A stretch of DNA of 8,190 nt. It comes from Rikenellaceae bacterium (GTDB taxonomy: Bacteria; Bacteroidota; Bacteroidia; Bacteroidales; UBA932). This document shows positions 5,826 to 8,190 of this stretch, one piece after another. The notes below the pieces were generated by a model. It was not told the origin of the DNA. It did no database searches and was given only the letters and a program-made list of their open reading frames with translations. Position 1 is the stretch's first letter, and the number at the start of each line of letters is the position of its first letter. The position numbers and the translations under genes are program-made. The stretch is taken from positions 1 to 8,190 of the forward strand of contig JAAZIW010000198.1 in assembly GCA_012800665.1 (NCBI GenBank). The letters are read 5' to 3'.

Positions 5826-6067
5826 AATACTTTGCCAATTATGAAGCGGATGCCGTAGTCCGGGAGGATGATAACGGTGTCAGGTATATTAAAGAGATTG
5901 ACAACCTTAAAGAGGGACGAGTGGGCAAAGACCATGATGTGGCCTGGGGCATTCCGAGTTATGGTGTCCACAATTTCCTCGAACCCATCACAAAAGAAGA
6001 ATACGATAATTTCGGCATTACTTGGGATTGGGACCCGTGGGGCGGGAAGAAACGCACCCTTCGTTAA
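5822..6067 (+). CDS. Hypothetical protein, 81 residues
   Basis: I do not recognise the family. The protein is charged, with an acidic first half (YEADAVVREDDNGVRYIKEIDN) and an aromatic-rich second half (VAWGIPSYGVHNFLEPITKEEYDNFGITWDWDPWGGKK), ending in basic residues. No signal peptide, membrane helix or cysteine is present, so a small soluble cytoplasmic protein is likely. The ATG overlaps the stop of a short upstream frame (ATGA). The nitroreductase gene starts 40 bp downstream on the same strand, so co-transcription is possible. The non-random composition and complete frame make it a plausible gene, but it is short and could be a fragment. Confidence 0.55.
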   Translation: MKYFANYEADAVVREDDNGVRYIKEIDNLKEGRVGKDHDVAWGIPSYGVHNFLEPITKEEYDNFGITWDWDPWGGKKRTLR

Positions 6068-6107
6068 TGTGCCGCTCTCATGAACAACTACACCTCTGAG
6101 AATAAAA

Positions 6108-6803
6108 ATGGATAAGAATATGACTTTAATTGAAGCGATTGAGGCCCGGCATTCGGTAAGGGCTTACAAGGATATTCCCATTTCCGAAGAAACATCTCAT
6201 CTGCTTAAAAACAAGATAGATGAGATAAACGCCGCCGGAGACCTCCACATCCAACTTATTCTCAATGAGCCGAAGGCTTTCCAAGGTCCGTTAGCAAAGT
6301 ACGGAAAGTTCAGAGGCGTGAACAATTATCTTGTGATATCCGGAAGAAAAGCTGAAGACCTTAACGAGAGGGCCGGATATTATGGAGAACAGCTTGTTCT
6401 GTTTGCGCAGCAGCTGAGCTTGAACACTTGTTGGGTGGGATTGTCCTATAGCAAGATTCCCGACACTTATGTGCTTGGAGAGAATGAAAAGATAGTATGC
6501 TATATTTCCCTTGGATACGGCGAGACTCAAGGCGTCAGTCGCAGGAGCAAGAAGCCGGAAGATGTGAGCAATGTCAGCGGCATCACGCCGAAATGGTTCA
6601 ATGATGGAGTGAACGCAGCCCTGCTCGCCCCTACTGCAGTCAACCAGCAGAAGTTCTTCTTCGAGTACAAAGGCGGAGATAAAGTGACAGCAAGAAAAGT
6701 ATTCTCATTGATTGGATACACCGAAATTGATCTTGGGATAGCTGAACTGCATTTTGAGATAGCCTCAGGCAAATCAATTACAAATTTCAGGAATTTTCTT
6801 TAA
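6108..6803 (+). CDS. Nitroreductase family protein (TM1586-type, FMN-dependent)
   Basis: Predicted FMN-binding oxidoreductase of 231 residues; the physiological substrate cannot be told. Visible hallmarks are the N-terminal ARHSVRAYKDIPI (13-25), the basic stretch that contacts FMN phosphate in this family. YYGEQLVLFAQQLSLNTCWVGL (91-112) is the core helix and strand. Next come ISLGYGE (133-139) and the late motif LLAPTAVNQQKFFFEY (172-187), equivalent to the family's APSAxNxQP. The C-terminal DLGIAELHFEIA (209-219) is typical of the TM1586 branch, in which one chain carries a duplicated half-domain layout. The length is normal and the frame intact. I chose ATG 6108; ATG 6120 is an in-frame alternative. 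It lies 40 bp after the 81-residue ORF and may share its transcript. It is cytoplasmic, with no targeting signal. Confidence 0.88.
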   Translation: MDKNMTLIEAIEARHSVRAYKDIPISEETSHLLKNKIDEINAAGDLHIQLILNEPKAFQGPLAKYGKFRGVNNYLVISGRKAEDLNERAGYYGEQLVLFAQQLSLNTCWVGLSYSKIPDTYVLGENEKIVCYISLGYGETQGVSRRSKKPEDVSNVSGITPKWFNDGVNAALLAPTAVNQQKFFFEYKGGDKVTARKVFSLIGYTEIDLGIAELHFEIASGKSITNFRNFL

Positions 6804-6838
6804 TAATCCATTTCTTGAGTCTATTACTCTCGAATAAA

Positions 6839-6870
6839 TTTGTTTTTTTAAAGAAATGCATATTTGCATT
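6839..6870 (+). promoter_or_regulatory. Candidate promoter of the Gp30.3/macro-like gene with overlapping palindrome
   Basis: TTTG (6839-6842) and CATATTTG (6859-6866, one mismatch to TAnnTTTG) are separated by 16 bp, which fits a Bacteroidota -33/-7 pair with transcription starting near 6873. A perfect palindrome AATGCA-TATT-TGCATT (6855-6870) covers the -7 element and could be an operator. Confidence 0.45.
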
Positions 6871-6938
6871 GTAACACATGTCAATCAAGTAACTTTCTCT
6901 GAATTAAAGTACAAAAGATTTAAACCGGAATTATTGAT

Positions 6939-7328
6939 ATGGAACAAAAGATTACACCCGATTTTATCAAACACCTCGAACCAAATGAGATATTCGTGTT
7001 CGGAAGCAACCTTGTCGGCGCCCATGCTGGTGGCGCTGCGCGTATCGCTCATAAGAACTTCGGTGCAGAGTGGGGTGTCGGGGTCGGACCCACAGGACAA
7101 TGCTACGCCATTCCTACGATGCAGGGCGGTGTAGATACGATTAAGCCGTACGTAGAAGATTTTATCAACTACGCACGTCTCCATTCAGAATTGTTATTCT
7201 ATGTCACAAGGATTGGTTGCGGTATTGCCGGATTCAGTGATCACGAAATAGCGCCTCTTTTCCGGAATGCGCTGGAACTGCCTAACGTAGCTCTTCCGCA
7301 GTCATTCATAAAAGAATTAAGCAAGTAA
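6939..7328 (+). CDS. Phage Gp30.3/A1S_2505-like protein (macro-like fold predicted)
   Basis: A 129-residue protein with the pattern I associate with the small phage-borne family called A1S_2505 or T4 Gp30.3-like. EIFVFGSNLVGAHAGGAARIAHKNFGA (17-43) is a Gly-rich nucleotide or ADP-ribose-type loop after a beta strand. WGVGVGPTGQCYAIPT (45-60) follows, then FYVTRIGCGIAGFSDHEIAPLF (87-108) and a final NVALP (116-120). The GSNL.G.H.GGAA and GCGIAG motifs resemble macro-domain binding loops. A role in binding or processing an ADP-ribose-like nucleotide is inference. The start ATG 6939 has a candidate promoter about 70 bp upstream. The PLD-helicase gene starts 104 bp downstream on the same strand. 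Membership of the family is fairly sure, the function is unknown. Confidence 0.75.
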   Translation: MEQKITPDFIKHLEPNEIFVFGSNLVGAHAGGAARIAHKNFGAEWGVGVGPTGQCYAIPTMQGGVDTIKPYVEDFINYARLHSELLFYVTRIGCGIAGFSDHEIAPLFRNALELPNVALPQSFIKELSK

Positions 7329-7330
7329 TA

Positions 7331-7358
7331 AAGGGCCATTCTTGGCAAATTCGCCCTT
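7331..7358 (+). terminator. Weak terminator-like hairpin
   Basis: AAGGGC (7331-7336) pairs with GCCCTT (7353-7358) around a 16-nt loop right after the Gp30.3-like stop codon. The only T run (TTTTTT, 7375-7380) is 16 nt further on, so it is a poor intrinsic terminator at best and may only be an mRNA 3' structure. Confidence 0.25.
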
Positions 7359-7395
7359 CGTGGCAGTGTCTGGATTTTTTGCTGTAAACCATGAC

Positions 7396-7413
7396 AGCTA
7401 TGTATAAATAGCT
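7396..7413. promoter_or_regulatory. Inverted repeat upstream of the PLD-helicase gene
   Basis: AGCTAT-GTATAA-ATAGCT has perfect 6-bp arms and a 6-bp AT-rich centre, and ends 19 bp before the ATG at 7433. The position suits an operator or a translation-controlling hairpin. No promoter consensus is clear beside it. Confidence 0.3.
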
Positions 7414-7432
7414 TAGATAAATCATAAAAATT

Positions 7433-8190
7433 ATGCTAAAGAAAGGAATATACGAACACATCATTAACCAAGAGACTGAAAAGCGTATGAACGATGCCGA
7501 GCAGTCGGGATTGGTATGTGTTGAGCAAGCGATAGATGAGGCGGAATCACCGCAAATCTTGGCTGATTATCTTGCGAAGGCAATTCGTCAGAAGCTTGAA
7601 GATATAGAGGGACAGCAAGATCGCGTAAATCTTGTCAATCGGATAATGATAGATGCCGGCTTAATTGAGGATAAGCAGATTAAAAAGCCATCTGACCTGC
7701 TCGTGGAGGTTATGAGCCAACAACAATCTGCTTTGCAAACTGAGAGCAATTCTAAGACTATTCGCCCCATATCCGGTTTCCGTGTCAGCAACCTTTTTAC
7801 AGGCGGGAGTAGTGCGCTGTCTTTAGGTGAGGAGATACGTCGCGAAATTGCAAGCGCCGATGAAATATGTTTTATAATATCTTTCCTCAGAATTTCGGGT
7901 GTTCGTCTCTTGATGGAAGATCTTAAAAAGTTTTGTAACCGAAAGGAAACACGTTTACGCATAATCACAACCACTTATTGTGGTATTACTGAAGCTAAAG
8001 CTATTGAACAGTTGGCAGAGCTTCCAAATACTGAGATTAGAATTTCATATAATACTGATATAGAGCGTCTTCATGCCAAGTCGTATATCTTTGTCAGAAA
8101 CTCCGGAATGAATACTGCCTATATTGGCTCATCCAACCTATCTAAGTCAGCTCAAAGTGATGGCTTAGAGTGGAATATGCGTGTCACAAG
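7433..8190 (+). CDS. PLD-family nuclease domain, N-terminal part of a PLD/SF2-helicase/DUF3427-type protein; truncated by window edge
   Basis: The frame is open from ATG 7433 to the window end (252 complete codons, no stop). Residues 1-105 are a polar, helix-rich N-terminal region. A phospholipase D-like (HKD) domain follows from about 112: RPISGFRVSNLFTG, EICFIISFLRISGVRLL (144-160), RLRIITTTYCG (174-184), then the signature HAKSYIF (H214, K216) and TAYIGSSNLSKSA (228-240), closing with GLEWNMRVT (244-252). The HxK...GSSN arrangement plus GLEWN is what I know from large proteins in which this nuclease-like domain precedes an SF2 DEAD/DEAH helicase and a C-terminal DUF3427. These are frequent in restriction and defence neighbourhoods. 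The helicase part must lie beyond 8190 and is inferred. Only one HKD motif is visible, so the active enzyme may dimerise. Confidence 0.82.
   Translation, partial: MLKKGIYEHIINQETEKRMNDAEQSGLVCVEQAIDEAESPQILADYLAKAIRQKLEDIEGQQDRVNLVNRIMIDAGLIEDKQIKKPSDLLVEVMSQQQSALQTESNSKTIRPISGFRVSNLFTGGSSALSLGEEIRREIASADEICFIISFLRISGVRLLMEDLKKFCNRKETRLRIITTTYCGITEAKAIEQLAELPNTEIRISYNTDIERLHAKSYIFVRNSGMNTAYIGSSNLSKSAQSDGLEWNMRVT

Noticed and set aside
5711..5971. Minus-strand 86-residue frame reading through the repeat (ending EKALSAAGRT)
   Set aside because: Its C-terminus is only the repeat translated, and the rest is antisense to the 81-residue ORF. The same reading exists in copy 1, which reflects the repeat and not a gene.
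6080..6115. 11-codon ORF overlapping the nitroreductase start
   Set aside because: Too short, with no sign of coding constraint or regulatory run of codons.
6885..7184. Minus-strand frames opposite the nitroreductase and the macro-like genes
   Set aside because: Shadows of genes with recognisable motifs on the plus strand.
1..8190. tRNA, rRNA, CRISPR array or transposase genes
   Set aside because: No cloverleaf, rRNA segment, regular repeat-spacer series or transposase motif was seen on either strand.

Overview
The window looks like a Bacteroidales (Bacteroidota) chromosome. Gene starts lack clear Shine-Dalgarno sites, several intergenic gaps carry the TAnnTTTG -7 element typical of this phylum, and the gene families fit. 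Base composition is uneven. The mnmE end and the large oxidoreductase gene are GC-moderate, while 3773-5370 is clearly AT-richer, which suggests acquired DNA. No genus can be named from the sequence alone.

Layout. (1) 1-878, +: the C-terminal part of the tRNA-modification GTPase MnmE, with an unusual Gly/Ala/Ser-rich insert after the G5 motif. (2) 909-3755, -: a 948-residue FAD-linked oxidase fused to Fe-S and CCG cysteine-rich domains (D-lactate/D-2-hydroxyacid dehydrogenase type), convergent with mnmE. (3) 3773-4990, -: three overlapping genes in the order toxin (HigB/RelE-like), antitoxin (HTH), SecB-like chaperone. This is the organisation of a tripartite toxin-antitoxin-chaperone (TAC) module. 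A candidate promoter and operator lie just upstream, at 5039-5095. (4) 4991-5368 has no protein gene. It holds the TAC control region, a candidate structured small RNA with an intrinsic terminator (+), and the first copy of a 53-bp repeat. (5) 5369-5671, +: a lone MNT-type nucleotidyltransferase, followed by the second repeat copy. (6) 5769-6803, +: an 18-codon gene remnant or small ORF, an 81-residue unknown protein, and a nitroreductase. (7) 6939-8190, +: a phage Gp30.3/macro-like protein and the N-terminal part of a PLD-nuclease protein of the kind usually fused to an SF2 helicase and DUF3427. This last gene runs off the window.

How it fits together. Two housekeeping or metabolic genes border what reads as an accessory and possibly defence-related stretch: TAC addiction module, lone MNT, repeat-bounded unit, phage-type macro-like protein, PLD-helicase. 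The best-supported unusual system is the TAC module. By analogy with mycobacterial HigBA-SecB, the SecB-like chaperone would protect an unstable antitoxin, which neutralises and represses the toxin. The 53-bp direct repeats around the MNT gene and the structured RNA next to the TAC promoter are the least explained signals.
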